From contig BRKX01000004.1 of assembly GCA_026008535.1 (NCBI GenBank), positions 55,932,501 through 55,996,500 of the forward strand: 64,000 nucleotides of DNA, read 5' to 3'. This document shows, in pieces, positions 11,476 to 23,077 of this stretch. This DNA is from Perilla frutescens (Eukaryota; Streptophyta; Magnoliopsida; Lamiales; Lamiaceae). The position numbers and the translations under genes were made by a program. Under the pieces are notes generated by a model. That model was not told the DNA's origin. It was given only the letters and a program-made list of their open reading frames with translations, and made no database searches. Each line of letters opens with the position of its first letter. The first letter of the stretch is position 1.

Positions 11476-12653
11476 AATTCATGAGTTGCAAAATTGTGAA
11501 ACATGTGTTTGTGTGGAGTGACATGGAATGTACAACCAGAATCAATCAACCATTCAGATTCATGTATTGACTTTGACACAACATTTGAAAAGTTGATGAA
11601 TTGGAAATCACAGTCAGAATGCACCATATATAGTTCACCATTTTCAAGATAATCATAATCTTCATCTTTGTAAGCATGATTAGCATGTTGATCAAAGTGC
11701 ATCACATTATTGGCATGATTATTTCCAAACCCCCTGCCCCTTTTAGGTTGCTTGCATCTATTGGAGAGATGCCCTGGTTTCCCACAGTTCCAGCAGGTCT
11801 TTTTGAACTTGAAATCAGGGTTTTGATGTTGGGAATGGAAACTTTGGCTTCTAGGAAGATGAAGAGGGGAATTATGATCAAAGTTTTGGTGTTAACTTTG
11901 ATTTCTGGGATTTTGGGAATGAATCTCAACAAGATTATAGGATCTGGTATGATTGGGGAGATTGTGGGTAGAGTTCATTTCTCTCCTATGCCTTTCAGCA
12001 GCAAGGACACTAGGATTTTCAGGGTTGGGTCTATTGAATGATTTCATATTGTTGTTCTTGTTAACATAGAGGATTTCATTCTGTAAAGGCTTGGATTGCA
12101 ATTTTTTCATTTCATTTTCTTTTACCTTTAACCCAGACACTATCATGTCACATGTAACTTTAGACCCTCCATACTTTAGTGCAGATTTTACTTCAAAAAA
12201 TACTTCAGGAATGGCACCAAGAAGAATCTGAGGGGCATATTTTTCAAGAGTGTCATCCCCAACAAGTTTTAAATCTTTTAAAAGTTTGTTAAAATCATCC
12301 ATATTTGAGTCAGCATCCTTTGAAAGATCCATTTGAAAAGTCATGATTTGGTTTTGAAGAGAATATGTAGACTCTTCAGAATTTGCAACAAATAAGGAGG
12401 TCAAAGCATCCCACAAATCTTTGGCACACCTATGATGAGAAACTTGTCTTACCACAGCACTACTCAGATTTAGCAAAATAGTAGCCCTTGCACCAGCATT
12501 CATTTTAACAAGATTTTTATCTGCTTCAGTTTCAACAATTCTTTCAAATATGGCATCTTGTAGATTTTCTTTTGTTAAAATGCATTCAACTCTTGTTTGC
12601 CAATCACCAAAATCATCATTTCCATTGAAAGGGAATGCACTCAAATTATTCAT
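11460..12653 (-). pseudogene. copia gag and protease remnant
   Basis: ATG at 12653. The N-terminal 253 residues are a UBN2-type copia gag (FNGNDDFGDWQTRVE opening; CAKDLWDALTSLF). A TAA at 11892-11894 breaks it, but the same frame continues through a CCHC zinc knuckle (CWNCGKPGHLSNRC, CX2CX4HX4C, about 11780) to the protease active site WLIDSGCTFHVT near 11530. A frameshift near 11475 then moves the reading to the integrase frame. Confidence 0.88.
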
Positions 12654-13404
12654 TTTTCACACAATTCACTCAAAAATTCCACAGATTCACAGATTTTACC
12701 ACAAACACAATCAGAAACACAAATTTCACCCAGAAACAGGAGGAAGCACCTCCACAGGCTTAGAAAATGGGTGCACAAGGGGAATCTAGAGTTGAGGCTA
12801 GCCCAGTTCTCAGCACAGATTGATCTGTGGAGCAGGGGTTCACTCAGGTCAATCCCAAAACCCAAATTAGCCAAGGAACCAGACTTAGAACACTAAGTCA
12901 ATCCACAGAAAACTCTTTTAACAAGAGATTTCAACACAGATTCCAACAGGATAGAAATCACACAGTCAGAAGACCACAAATCAACAAATAACCAAAAAAC
13001 CAAAGCAACAGCAGGTTATCAATAGCAAAAAAAATGCACACAATCCTAATACCCTTCTTTCTATGGTAATTCCTTGCTCAAATTTGTTATCGGGGCAACC
13101 CGTTTTGAGAAAACCCACAAGAGAGTCCAGACGGTCCCGACCGTAAGCAAGATTTGAGGAAACGGTTTCGAATGCCAAGGAAATTACAGAGACAAGAGCG
13201 GAAGCAATAAAGGCACAGGATCGACAAGTACCACAGAAGAGTTTTAGGGATTTAGAATGATATCAGAGCCAATTCTCCCAGGAAGGGAGAATTGGTCTTA
13301 CCTATCAAATGAGCCCGACGGGGGGCGAGTAAAGGCGCGACCCTTACCGATGGCGGGGTGAAAGAGATGGAGGCAGGAGAGTGCCCCCGGCCAGGTCAAA
13401 CCGT

Positions 13405-13417
13405 GGCTCTGATACCA
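13405..13417 (-). other. Primer-binding site of the copia element
   Basis: Minus strand TGGTATCAGAGCC, complementary to the 3' end of plant initiator methionine tRNA, one base from the 5' LTR edge at 13419. It fixes the element's orientation as minus. Confidence 0.9.
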
Positions 13418-13418
13418 C

Positions 13419-14219
13419 TGTAGTGGTACAGACCCGGCTAGGGATTACACTTCTTGTTTTCCTACCACTTGTGGTCTCTTTCACTTACTACTCAAGTAGC
13501 TAGACCCAAGAGAGAACTATTACAAGCGATTACAACAAAAAACAGTGAAAAACTTGAACTTCAATTCTTTACAGAATGGAGATCTTCTCACGAGGTAGCC
13601 TCAGAAGGGAAGATCAAAGGAATCTTCAAGGTTCTTCACAGGCTAAGGCACCAACCTTTAGATCTGCAATATAGCAAACAAGCCCGTAAGTATAGAGTGA
13701 AAGTAGCAGTTGATCAAAGTGACAAGAAAAGACAGAGAAATGTCAGAGGGGGAAAAAATGTGCACGGGGCACGGTGGCTCAGATTTTCCCACTGGAGACG
13801 ATGACGGCAACTCCGGCGATCGGAAAAGACCCATTCCAGAGAGGGGATGGTGAAATGATCCCACTCGAAGCACACTCAAGCTTTCAATCTCAGAGGACAG
13901 CCCAGCCGTCTACACTCATAGGCCAACAGGAATCACGAACATATTCCGACCAGAGAAACTGAGAACGGCGGTAGCAAACAGAGAGAGAGAGAGAGCTTTT
14001 CAGATTAGGGTTAGGGATCAGAGAGTGTCTTGAGAGAGAAGAGGGCTCTCTCGCATGTTATAGAGGGTTCTAGAACATAGGGAATAGTCATCAGCAATTA
14101 TGCTGATTAATGAGGAAGATGGAATGACAGATGAGGGTTAAGGGTTAAGGGTTGGGCCGGGTAGGAAATAGAAAGTCACATGGGCCTGGGTGAAAAGGCC
14201 AATTGGGCCAACATTAACA
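13419..14219 (-). repeat. 5' LTR of the copia element
   Basis: 801 bp; plus-strand ends TGTAGTGG and TTAACA. Direct repeat of 5761-6575; its shorter length is mostly the smaller AGAGAG tract near 13979-13997. Confidence 0.93.
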
Positions 14220-14275
14220 AGTATGATTGTTTAAAAATAAAATATTTATGTGACACTTTCTTGTCAAGAATCGTA

Positions 14276-14323
<48 letters not shown>

Positions 14324-14668
14324 TTGTTGGTGTTAATTTGATTATATATTTAGATTCGAATCTTGATTTATATATATTTTAATTCGAAATATTATTTCAG
14401 AAATAAGTACTTCACATTGCCTTTTTATAGTACCTAATTTTGCTCACTTAATTTTGCTCTTTGCTAATATAAAGAAATAATCATGTTGTGTCGGTTCACG
14501 TTTTAGAACTCAACACAGAAGGTGTTAACGGAATTCAAACCCATATAATCTTTCAATAACGATGTCGCCCACCTCACTACTTAGGTTATGAGGCTATCCA
14601 AAAGGACTATTGTGTAGTAAAATGTTGCACCGATTTAGAGTTTGTTTTGGAATTATTTTGATTATATA
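14220..14668. other. Intergenic with (TA)n tract
   Basis: (TA)n at about 14277-14320. The part around 14500-14600 has a tRNA B-box-like word on the minus strand (GGGTTTGAATTCC), too weak to call a SINE. Nothing else seen. Confidence 0.5.
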
Positions 14669-14695
14669 CTAGTATTTCACACGCGCATTGCGCGG
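14669..14695 (-). mobile_element. Possible Helitron 3' terminus
   Basis: Read on the minus strand, a GC hairpin (CGCGC / GCGCG around a 3-nt loop, 14683-14695) is followed after about 10 nt by CTAG and then T. A hairpin plus CTRR-T is the canonical Helitron 3' end. The 5' end (TC) would lie to the right and was not found, so the extent is unknown. Confidence 0.45.
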
Positions 14696-14923
14696 TGGCT
14701 GACGATCAATATAGCGTTATTTAATCCATAATTAGTGTCATATTCAGTATTGAAATTTTTTGTTATAATTTTTTAGTTTATATATAATATTTCTTTCATT
14801 GTATAACAAAAAATTTTAACACGAAATTAGATGGAATTGGGTCAATTCTATCTAATTAATAACAAAAATCAAATGTTAAGCCTTGAAAAAAAACCTAAAA
14901 AATTAGGGAAACAAAAATAAAAT

Positions 14924-15190
14924 TACTCACTCTGCCAATTATATAGTGTCTGTTACTATTTTTGAGCGTCCCAATTATATAGTCTTATTACTATGAGTAG
15001 TATTAATTTTCATAGTAATGCATAAATACACCCTTATTATATCTTGAAAATTAAAAAAAAAAAAACCACTTAAATTTTTTCAAGTTATAAATCTTAAATA
15101 AGGGCAATATTGGAAGTTTAACTTTAATATCTTACTTTCATAAATATTTTGAATCTAAAATGAACTATATAATTGAGACTAGTGGAGCAT
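14924..15190. repeat. Stowaway-like MITE, degraded
   Basis: Terminal inverted repeats: left TACTCACTCTGCCAATTATA, right reading inward TGCTCCACTAGTCTCAATTA, with TA at each edge. The interior is AT-rich and non-coding. Confidence 0.55.
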
Positions 15191-15269
15191 TAAAAAATTA
15201 AAAGTTTGATGAAGATGAATAAAAATTATAAATTATATATATTTTTTACATCTATATATGTATAACATT

Positions 15270-15600
15270 TTTTGAAAATTTAATCATAATATATGAAAAT
15301 TATCAATATAGTTGTACAGGACCTCAAAAATTATTTATTTTGATTTATTTTCAATTTTAAATTAATTTTAAAAATTACTTTATTAAATTTAATAGATAAT
15401 TAATGAATGAATTTTTGTTGAAAATGAATATAAAAATAACTAAAAATAAAAATAAATTGAAAAGCATGATTTTTGAGGTCTTATATTTACAATTTGCATA
15501 GTTCAAATCCTAGATCGATAGTTTTAATCTTTTAAGTCTTGATTGATAGATTGCTCATCTTTTAAATCCTTAAATGACAATTCTCCTTTTATTAAAGATA
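15270..15600. repeat. Foldback MITE, family B, copy 1
   Basis: Internal inverted repeat (AGGACCTCAAAAATTATTTA against CATGATTTTTGAGGTC). The reverse complement matches 50985-51310, sharing ATCTATCAAT, AGACTTAAAA, CACCTCAAAAATCATG and CATTTTCAA words. Confidence 0.5.
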
Positions 15601-17440
15601 TTTTTAGGTAATAATAACTATTAATTATCATATAAAATCGTTGTGCATTAAAATATATTTTACACCACATATTATTTATTCATCACTAACATAAAAGCAG
15701 TAATTAGTATATCAACAAAATCATGTTAGTTTAAATTGAATATACTTTGTAGCAACAATTTAATAAATATATATACACAAAGCAAAAATCAAAATTACTA
15801 ACATGGAGACAAATAATGATTAACAGATTAATAAGTGAGCAATAAGAATTATATTTTGGGTTGAAACAAATGGCCCAGCAAATTATGAAAAGAAAAGATC
15901 CAAGCAGTAAGGCCCACAACATCAGCTACTTATGTTCCATTCGAATTTTAGGGTTTGAAATACTAAAATTGTTCTCAAGCGCCTGATGCGGCTCAGTCGC
16001 CTCTTCTTCTATTCTTCTGTCGTTTCATCTTTGTCTTCACCTATTAGCTCAAATACAATTGGTTAAACTCTAAAAAGAGATTTACCATTCAACACTCTTC
16101 CCTTATACCTAAACAGTTTCTCCGATTAAAACTCTAGGCTTTGAGAATCTACAAATAACTTGTATACTTTCCAACTCCTTCTCTAGAATTTGATGATTTG
16201 ATTGGTCCAATTCTTAAAGTTTTCAAGAGTTTCTCATGTTACACTTCTCCGTTTATCATCTGATTTCAATCTTTTGTCTGCGTGACTACACATGAGTCCT
16301 CTGTATGGATCAGAAGACCAATCGGTAGATTAAGGTAACATTTCAATGACTAATCAATCTATGAATATTTATATTTTTTGTAATCTTTTTAATCTACACT
16401 AACTACGTTTTTACTATACATTTTTTCTTAAATTAAGTCTACCTGCATTGTTTTATCTTCATATTTGCAAAAATCTTAACCATTTTTAAAATTTTGTTCC
16501 AAACATATAACCTAATAAATTTTTCTGTTTATGCAAGGATAATTTTGAACAAAGCTCACTGTATGACTTGAAAGTTGAATCTATGTTTTTTATTTTATTT
16601 TTTCAGAGCCTTTCATTTCTTAGCCTTATCTTATCCATTTTTTAGTTAGCAAACAATGAAATATGATTAATTTTGATTACTTAATAATATTTTAAGCCTA
16701 GAATATTCCAATCACATTTTTTTTAGTGTAGATATAATATTTGTAAATAAATATGCAAAAATAATATACAATCCAAAGTTAGAGATCTACATGTATTCGT
16801 TGATATCCATGGTTTTATTTTGTTTACATTCAGTAGAAATGAATCATTTGACATTAAAACAATCCAACTAAAGGTTTAATTATCTCGCATTCCAAATTTA
16901 TAAGAAATATTACAGCTTACCAGAATCTGTTTTAAACTTCATGGATTGCTAGATCTATTTTTCCCGATTATTGACAGTTTTTTATTTTTGTTTAAGGGTG
17001 TTGGAACATTGTATATATGGTCAACCCAATCTCAGCTTATAAGTGGAAATCTTGCTGGATGAAGTTTCTTGTTATGACCGGCACATACGAAAAAAGTTGT
17101 ATTAAGATTTACGTGAAGTTACCAAGTTCTAAAGGCTTGTGAACGTGTGTTACATTATGTAATATGCAAGTTTTTGAAACATAAAATGTAAGAAGACAAA
17201 CTCAATGATGTTAGCTCAACAAAAATGAAAACACAATAGCAAAATGAAGGCTGAATATAAGACATAAATATGAGCTTTGTGTAATTTTTATATAAGCTGA
17301 ATTTTGTAATGTTTCTAACCACTCAAATTTGAAATTTGAAATTCAAATTGTCCTTGTAAGATTGGAAAAAAAGTAAAGTTTTTAGCGCCTAAAATTAAAT
17401 TGTCTGTCAGCAAGAGTTTTTTAGAAATGAATAAAAAATT
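15601..17440. other. Unassigned; leader-like segment near 15930-16335
   Basis: No credible coding frame. 15930-16335 looks like a plant 5' leader: TTTTAGGGTTTGAAA, a C/T-rich stretch (CCTCTTCTTCTATTCTTCTG) and a candidate splice donor AAG|GTAACA near 16334. It could be a non-coding exon, or a captured gene fragment if the Helitron end at 14669 extends this far. The rest is AT-rich and unremarkable. Confidence 0.3.
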
Positions 17441-18843
17441 AATTTTTGCATGGGAATAGTAAGATTTGATGTTTTTGAGCGGCATTTTTTACACTTTTGG
17501 AGGGAAAATTTCATGCAACTACTTTGTTTTTATATATATAATAGATTGTGTGCATTAGTCCATATTTATCTCGGATTTCACTTGTTTGGACGAGATGGGT
17601 GCTTAGTTCTATTTTGTAGGAAATTAGATCCAAAACCATTAGAAGTTGGTGAAATCAAGTTCCAAGATTTGATGGTTCGAGTAGAGGTTCAATCGGGACG
17701 AGAAAATGCTTGGAAAATGCATCTCGGGAGTCCAGGCAGTGAGCATGGACCATGCTTGACACAGCATGCCCCATACTGAAAAGAATATATATCAATACAT
17801 GAGGTTCGTCGTAGGATTGCACGGTCGAGCTATTTTGTACTGCACGGACCGTGCTATGCTAGTACGGATCGTGCTAATTTGTCGGCCTTTTCCGTAAATT
17901 TTCTTTTAGGCCTTGTTCGGTTTCATCTCAGGCTTGGACCATCCTTTGACTATTTAAGGGTTTGTTTCTCCACACAAAAATTCCATAGACTTTTACACCA
18001 TAGAGAAGAGTGGAAAACCCTTGGAGAACACATAAAAGAGACCATAGAGAGATTGAAGAAGCACATCATAGACTAAGTTTTATTTTATGCTTTATTCATT
18101 TGGGATTACTATGTTGACTATTGATTCGTATTTTTTGTCTTTGGATTTTGAATACAATATGGGTAGCTAAACTTCTAGAGATCATAGGGTTGTTGATTGT
18201 TTTATGAATTTATGATTTGAAGTAATTTATTGTTCTGTTATATTTCTTGTTTGTGCGTCTCATTTATTGTTGTCTTGTGTACGTTATTGAATTGATCAGC
18301 TTTCGCACTTGTGTAGTTAATTTATTATTCACTCGAGAGAGGTTAGTAGATTAACGGATTATGATTGTAACACGTCTGCTAGATCGAGAGATTGGTAGGT
18401 GTCATGGGGAGAATAAATTTGAAGTGCTAATTGGAGTTAAATAATAATTTGAGATCGAGAGATAAGAATTAGAATCTACTTTTATAACTTACTCGAGAGA
18501 GACTGTGGTTAATTGAATGATTCTCCTATAAGATTTAGAATTAAATTGGTTGAATAAATATTTGACAATTGGAAAATTCATTTAACGGCAACACCCTAGG
18601 ATTTGCCTTTTTATCTGTTCATACAGTTTCTTTGCTTGATTAATTTATTTATTTTGCAATATTTAGTTAATTAAAACAACTTTTAATTCGGTTCTCTAGA
18701 TGAAGTGAAGCAATATACTTAAGTACTTAGCTGAGTTATATAGCTAGTCTCTATGGATACGATCTTACCGATCACCATTATTTTCCTATAAATTAACTCG
18801 TTCTCTTTCGAGTAGTATTTTAGGTGAAATAAAATATCGAACA
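17440..18843 (+). mobile_element. Gypsy-type LTR remnant
   Basis: LTR-like layout on the plus strand: TATTTAAGG TATA-like site near 17950, then CACATAAAAGAG leader sequence, then a long U5-like part containing CTCTATGGATACGATCTT and ending near GAACA (18843). The 3' part parallels the minus strand of the solo LTR at 7756-9149 (ATTTTNGGT...AAAA...CGNNCA). No primer site follows and no TSD partner for GTCGT was found on the left, so the left edge is approximate. Short repeats of CACGG-CCGTG occur near 17820-17875. Confidence 0.4.
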
Positions 18844-19179
18844 GTCGTGACTCTAAATTAATGATATATGGAGTTGCGACAATAAGGAGACTAGATGTAA
18901 TAAAATGTTGTGACTAAATTTATGCCAACAAGGAGCACTCGAGGTAGAGTCAATATTGCAATAAATTCGTATTAATTCATGAAGCTGGTGAGTGAAAGAT
19001 CTCCAACGGCATTTTCATTACCGGATACATAAACTTTTCACTTCACAAGAAATACTACTGTTGTGAATTTACGGTAGCTCAACTTAGGAGACATTAGATG
19101 GTATAGTCTTGTTAAACCTTTCAAAATCAACACTTGTTGCTGTCTGAGAGCAAGTGATATATTATATATATATATATAT
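18844..19179. other. Intergenic
   Basis: Nothing recognisable apart from a (TA)n run (about 19163-19178) that is probably the target of the neighbouring MULE. Confidence 0.4.
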
Positions 19180-19407
19180 GGAGAGGATCAAATGAGAACC
19201 CTCCCCCTAGGTAGGAACTAGGAACCAATCCTAGCCCTTGTTTAAGTAAATCTGGACGGCCCAGATTAAAACATATTTAAGTGATGGGGCGGTGGCATTG
19301 TTGTAATTTTAGGCAACTTTCTGGATGGAGGGGTAATATAGTAATTCAGTAATTAAACTTTCCATCTTCAGATTTTTTTTCCCGTATTTAATTATCATTC
19401 CCTTCTC

Positions 19408-19451
<44 letters not shown>

Positions 19452-19567
19452 CGTCTTCTACTTCTTCATCGTTCTTAATCTGCGTTTGGATCGCGTTTTT
19501 GATTTCTCAACATCCTTTTATTTCTGTAATTATCTATTTGTCGTGAAGTTTCTATATCTGTGATTCG

Positions 19568-20516
19568 ATGGAGACTCCAGGTATGGTTTTAATTTTGCAT
19601 TGTTTGATTTAGTTTTGAAATTTTAATGTTGATTAATTTCGCAATGCGTTGTATCTGCATTGATTTTACAGTTCGTTCTATTGGAGTTCATTACGGTTTT
19701 GTATTTACGTTTTTATGTTTGACTAATTTGATCTGTTTCGTTCAGTTTTGTGATGTATCAGTTGTTTTTTAATTGTTAGGAATCCTAGGGTTTAGTATGA
19801 GAATATACAGACTATGCATTAATTTGATCTGTTTTTTTTTATTTTAGCATGTTAATGTATTCGTTTTAGCTTGTCGTCACATATGTTTTAGCATGTTAAT
19901 GTATTCATTTTAGCCCGTCGTCACATATGTTTTAGCATCGTAACATGCTGGTTTAATGTTATTTCTACTGCATTCTGTGAAACATGTCATACAAACCATG
20001 CTTTGCTTTTTTTTATTTTTTTCTTTTGTGTGTATGTGTTTTTGTGACTCGGCTACACAATGTTACAGACACCATGTAAACATTAGAATACTTTGGTGCT
20101 AAAATGTATGTTGCATGATGCTAGAATGGTACATACCTAATGCTAAAAATCAATTTATGTGTCTGAACATCTCTTGATGTGATTGTATTATTATATTTTA
20201 CCTTGTTCAATTTATAATTGTTTGATTTTAATGTGTCAGCTTCTTCTGTTTCAAGTGACCGTAGTAAGATTAGTCGCATGGTGATATGGAGGGTTCTACT
20301 TCACATAACAAGATAATGATGTTTAAGCAATTCTACGGTTTACGTGCCCCTTCTGAAGTTGTTGTTCATCCACCTATTCCAGTTAAAATAAAAGGTAGCG
20401 ACAGTCGTTTGGTATCTAAGAAGAAGGTAAGGAAGAGAAAGGAGAACAAACCACTCAGAATGTACAGCAATTGCTACAAGTTGTCAGATCATGATCCTAG
20501 GAATTGTCCAGCTTGA
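19568..20516 (+). pseudogene. FAR1-related transposase gene, internally deleted
   Basis: The 5' part has a C/T-rich leader, ATG at 19568 and the short exon ATGGAGACTCCAG with donor GTATGG at 19581; an acceptor at 20238-20239 opens a Ser-rich continuation. From 20286 to 20516 a different frame encodes 76 residues resembling the C-terminus of FAR1-related proteins: HPPIPVKIKGSDSRL, a Lys/Arg-rich stretch and a zinc-knuckle-like CYKLSDHDPRNC (first Cys of the knuckle replaced by Ser or missing). The FAR1 DNA-binding, MULE transposase and SWIM domains are absent. The two ends are out of frame, so the junction near 20280 is a disabling deletion. Confidence 0.6.
19849..19945 (+). repeat. Short tandem repeat in MULE, ~42-bp unit
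   Basis: Just over two copies of a unit containing TTTTAGCATGTTAATGTATT, then TTTTAGC-YGTCGTCACATATG. It carries TTTTAGCATG, the reverse complement of the CATGCTAAAA word common in the right half of the element. Confidence 0.8.
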
Positions 20517-20750
20517 TGTTATTATAGCGATTGGACATAGTTTAATATCATGTTTTACCATGCTTGTGAATTATTTTCAACACATTCATTTTTAAGAATA
20601 TATATGATTTTTAATAAAAGTGTTTATGACATTTCCTTTGCCGTAATTATATTACTATTAAGTTTTATTAATCATAATACCGTTTAAAATATAATGCTAA
20701 AATAACGGAAGCATGAGGTTATATACGTTGCCAGATTCTCATTACATATT

Positions 20751-21500
20751 TTGTTTATCAGAACATGCTAAAATGAGAAATGAATGAGGCTAAAATGGGC
20801 GAAGTAGGAGGCTAAATTTGGTGTGACATTTTCCACTAGGGTTCACCATTCCCAATTAGGGTTTATTACGTTCCAATTAGTAATTATCAGATTCCCACTA
20901 GGGTTCACTGTCCTCAAATAGGGTGTATTGCGTTTCATTCCAATGAAATCACCATTCAATATTTGTTTATCAGAACATGCTAAAATGAGAAATGAATGAG
21001 GCTAAAATGAGCGAAGTAGGAGGCTAAATTTGATGTGACATTTTTCACTATGGTTCACCGTTCCTAATTAGGGTTTATTACGTTTCAATTAGGACTCATC
21101 TGATCCCAATTAGTAATTATCAGATTCCCATTAGGGTTCACTATCCCCAAATGGGGTGTATTGTGTTTCATTCCAATGAAATCACCGTTCCATATTTTGT
21201 TTATCAGAACATGCTAAAATGAGAAATGAATGAGGCTAAAATGAGCGAAGTGGGAGGCTAAATTTGATGTGACATTTTCCACTAGGGTTCACCATTCCCA
21301 ATTAAGGTTTATTACATTCCAATTAGGGCTCATCTGATCCCAATTAGTAATTATGAGATTCTCATTAGGGTTCACTGTCCCCAAATTGGGTGTATTGTGT
21401 TTCATTCCAACGAAATCATCGTTCCATATTTTGTTTATCAACACATGCTAAAATGATAAATGAATGAGGCTAAAATGAGCGAAGTAGGAGGCTAAATTTG
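20751..21500 (+). repeat. Tandem repeat in MULE, ~234-bp unit
   Basis: Units start with TTGTTTATCA at 20751, 20963, 21197 and 21431. Each contains ACATGCTAAAATGA, GAATGAGGCTAAAATG, GGAGGCTAAATTT, and three AGGGTTCAC/AGGGTTTATT-type words. Spacings are 212, 234 and 234; the first unit lacks a ~22-bp piece, and the last is partial. No coding potential. Confidence 0.92.
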
Positions 21501-22210
21501 TATGTTACTGTCTGCACTTAGAATTGCAGCACATATTTTGCTCTCATAAACTTTATCTCGTTTCGGGAAATATTTACGCATTTTCTTTCTTAGTTGTCAG
21601 TCATCTCCTTCGTTGCTTCACTCTCTCATTCTTTTTTCTTTTTTATCATCAACTCGTATTTTTCATTTTGTAGTATCTATATAGGTGTAGGTGTTTATAT
21701 AAAACTGTTAGAAATATATTCATAATATCACCCGCTAAAATGTATTACACAATATGCTAAAATGTTATATAGTTCATGCTAAAATGTTGTATACAACATG
21801 CTAATATAAATCTGGGATTGCTCTATGCGGAAATTATGCCTAAAAATGATTTTTTATATTTTTCACCTATTTTTTTAAAATAAACATATGCAATATGGAT
21901 CTTAAATGAAAGAGTATGAAAAGAGCTTTAATTTGATATAAGATTTGCGTAAATCCGATTAAAAACGAATAAATTATGATCATTTAAAGTTTTTAAGAAT
22001 TTTTTCAAAACATGATGATGTCACTTTTTTTTTCTTCCAATTTTACCCTTAATGAAACGCGTGAATTTAAAGTTTTCATTTTAATTACAAAATTGTCACC
22101 GCCCCCCTCCACTTTATTTGTTTAATCTGGACCATCCATATTTTCGAATGGATGAATGGGATTAGTTCCCAGTTCCCACCTAGGAACTGGTTCTCACCAG
22201 ATCCCATCCC

Positions 22211-22664
22211 TATATATATATATATATATATAGGTAGAAGATTTGACTAAAATGTTGATTTAATTTATTTGTATTATATCTAATGGGAACACTGTTGTGT
22301 GTGTTTTTGAGGGCGTCAATTCATTAAAGTCCACAATTTGCAGCTCCTTGTAAGAATTTTGATTGTGCATGATTAGCTATTTCAAAATTTGAATTGAAGT
22401 TACTGATTTTGCCTTTTTTTTCCTGTTCAAAATCCAATCTCTTTTTTTTTTTGACGATAATAACTTTTCGTTGTTATTCCAAGATTCGTATTGGGTATAA
22501 ACTCACTCTCGTGGAATATATAGTTTGCAAATTCTCACTCTAGTATGTCCATATTTTTCATATCATTTGACTTACCTTTTGTTTTTAGTTTGCAAACTAT
22601 TGCAGAAGACGGGGTTTACCCAATATGCATTCTCGAATAGCGGTAAAAGTTATAAATCAAAAAA
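22211..22664. other. Intergenic
   Basis: AT-rich; (TA)n at 22211-22232, the likely MULE target. No gene or named repeat seen. Confidence 0.4.
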
Positions 22665-22912
22665 AATACTAACTTTGTTTCTGAATAAGTGCCATTCTAA
22701 CTTTTTAATTTTGTTTCAAAAAAAAGTGTCATTCTACAAATTCGAGATAAAAAAATTCTTATTTTTCACACATTTGCACTCATTTAATACATTTATACAT
22801 CTATATTTAACGCATTTAATGTATTCACACAATGGTGTATTAGGTAACTCAATTAATTTATTACTCTATGTGCATTCATCCAAAATGACACTTAATTGGA
22901 AACGGAGTGAGT
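22665..22912. repeat. Stowaway-like MITE
   Basis: Left TACTAACTTTGTTTCTGAAT and right reading inward TACTCACTCCGTTTCCAATT are inverted repeats that continue into AAGTGYCATTYT. About 250 bp; an internal second copy of the AAGTGTCATTCT word lies near 22725. Non-coding. Confidence 0.55.
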
Positions 22913-23077
22913 AGTACTCTGAGAGGAAAGCTACAGTACAACATGGGATTTTAATGTCTCAATTTTTTTTTCCTTAAGAAAAAAACTCAAAATTTCCATC
23001 ATCTCTCCAAGTTCTTCTTCTTAACATAAGAATTTATAGTTCAGGAACGTTTACGATGGATTGATAAATATAGACAC

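Larger units (their letters stand above)
5761..14219 (-). mobile_element. Ty1/copia LTR retrotransposon, decayed
   Basis: Complete element by structure: LTRs at 5761-6575 and 13419-14219 in the same orientation (on the minus strand TG...CA), perfect 5-bp target duplication AGTAT (5756-5760 and 14220-14224), primer-binding site at 13405-13417, and minus-strand gag, protease, integrase, reverse transcriptase and RNase H in copia order. Integrase precedes RT, which places it in Ty1/copia; motif style is Tork/Tnt1-like. It is inactive: in-frame stops at about 11892 and 9545, frameshifts near 11475 and 9430-9370, and a solo LTR inserted at 7756-9149. Confidence 0.95.
19180..22210 (+). mobile_element. 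MULE (FAR1-like) deletion derivative
   Basis: 3.0 kb with inverted termini of roughly 75-90 bp: left GGAGAGGATCAAATGAGAAC, right reading inward GGGATGGGATCTGGTGAGAA; both continue into CCTAGGT-GGAACT-GGAAC-AATCC and then TCTGGAC..CC. It lies in (TA)n; TATATATAT on each side could be a 9-bp target duplication, but low complexity prevents proof. It holds remnants of a FAR1/FHY3-type transposase gene, which supports the Mutator superfamily. The interior has two sets of tandem repeats. Confidence 0.7.

Noticed and set aside
14499..14600. Minus-strand B-box-like word suggesting a SINE or tRNA gene
   Set aside because: No matching A box or cloverleaf; one short word is not enough.
17450..17779. 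109-residue open frame
   Set aside because: Lies within LTR-like sequence, resembles no family I know, and is A/T-driven; not supported as a gene.
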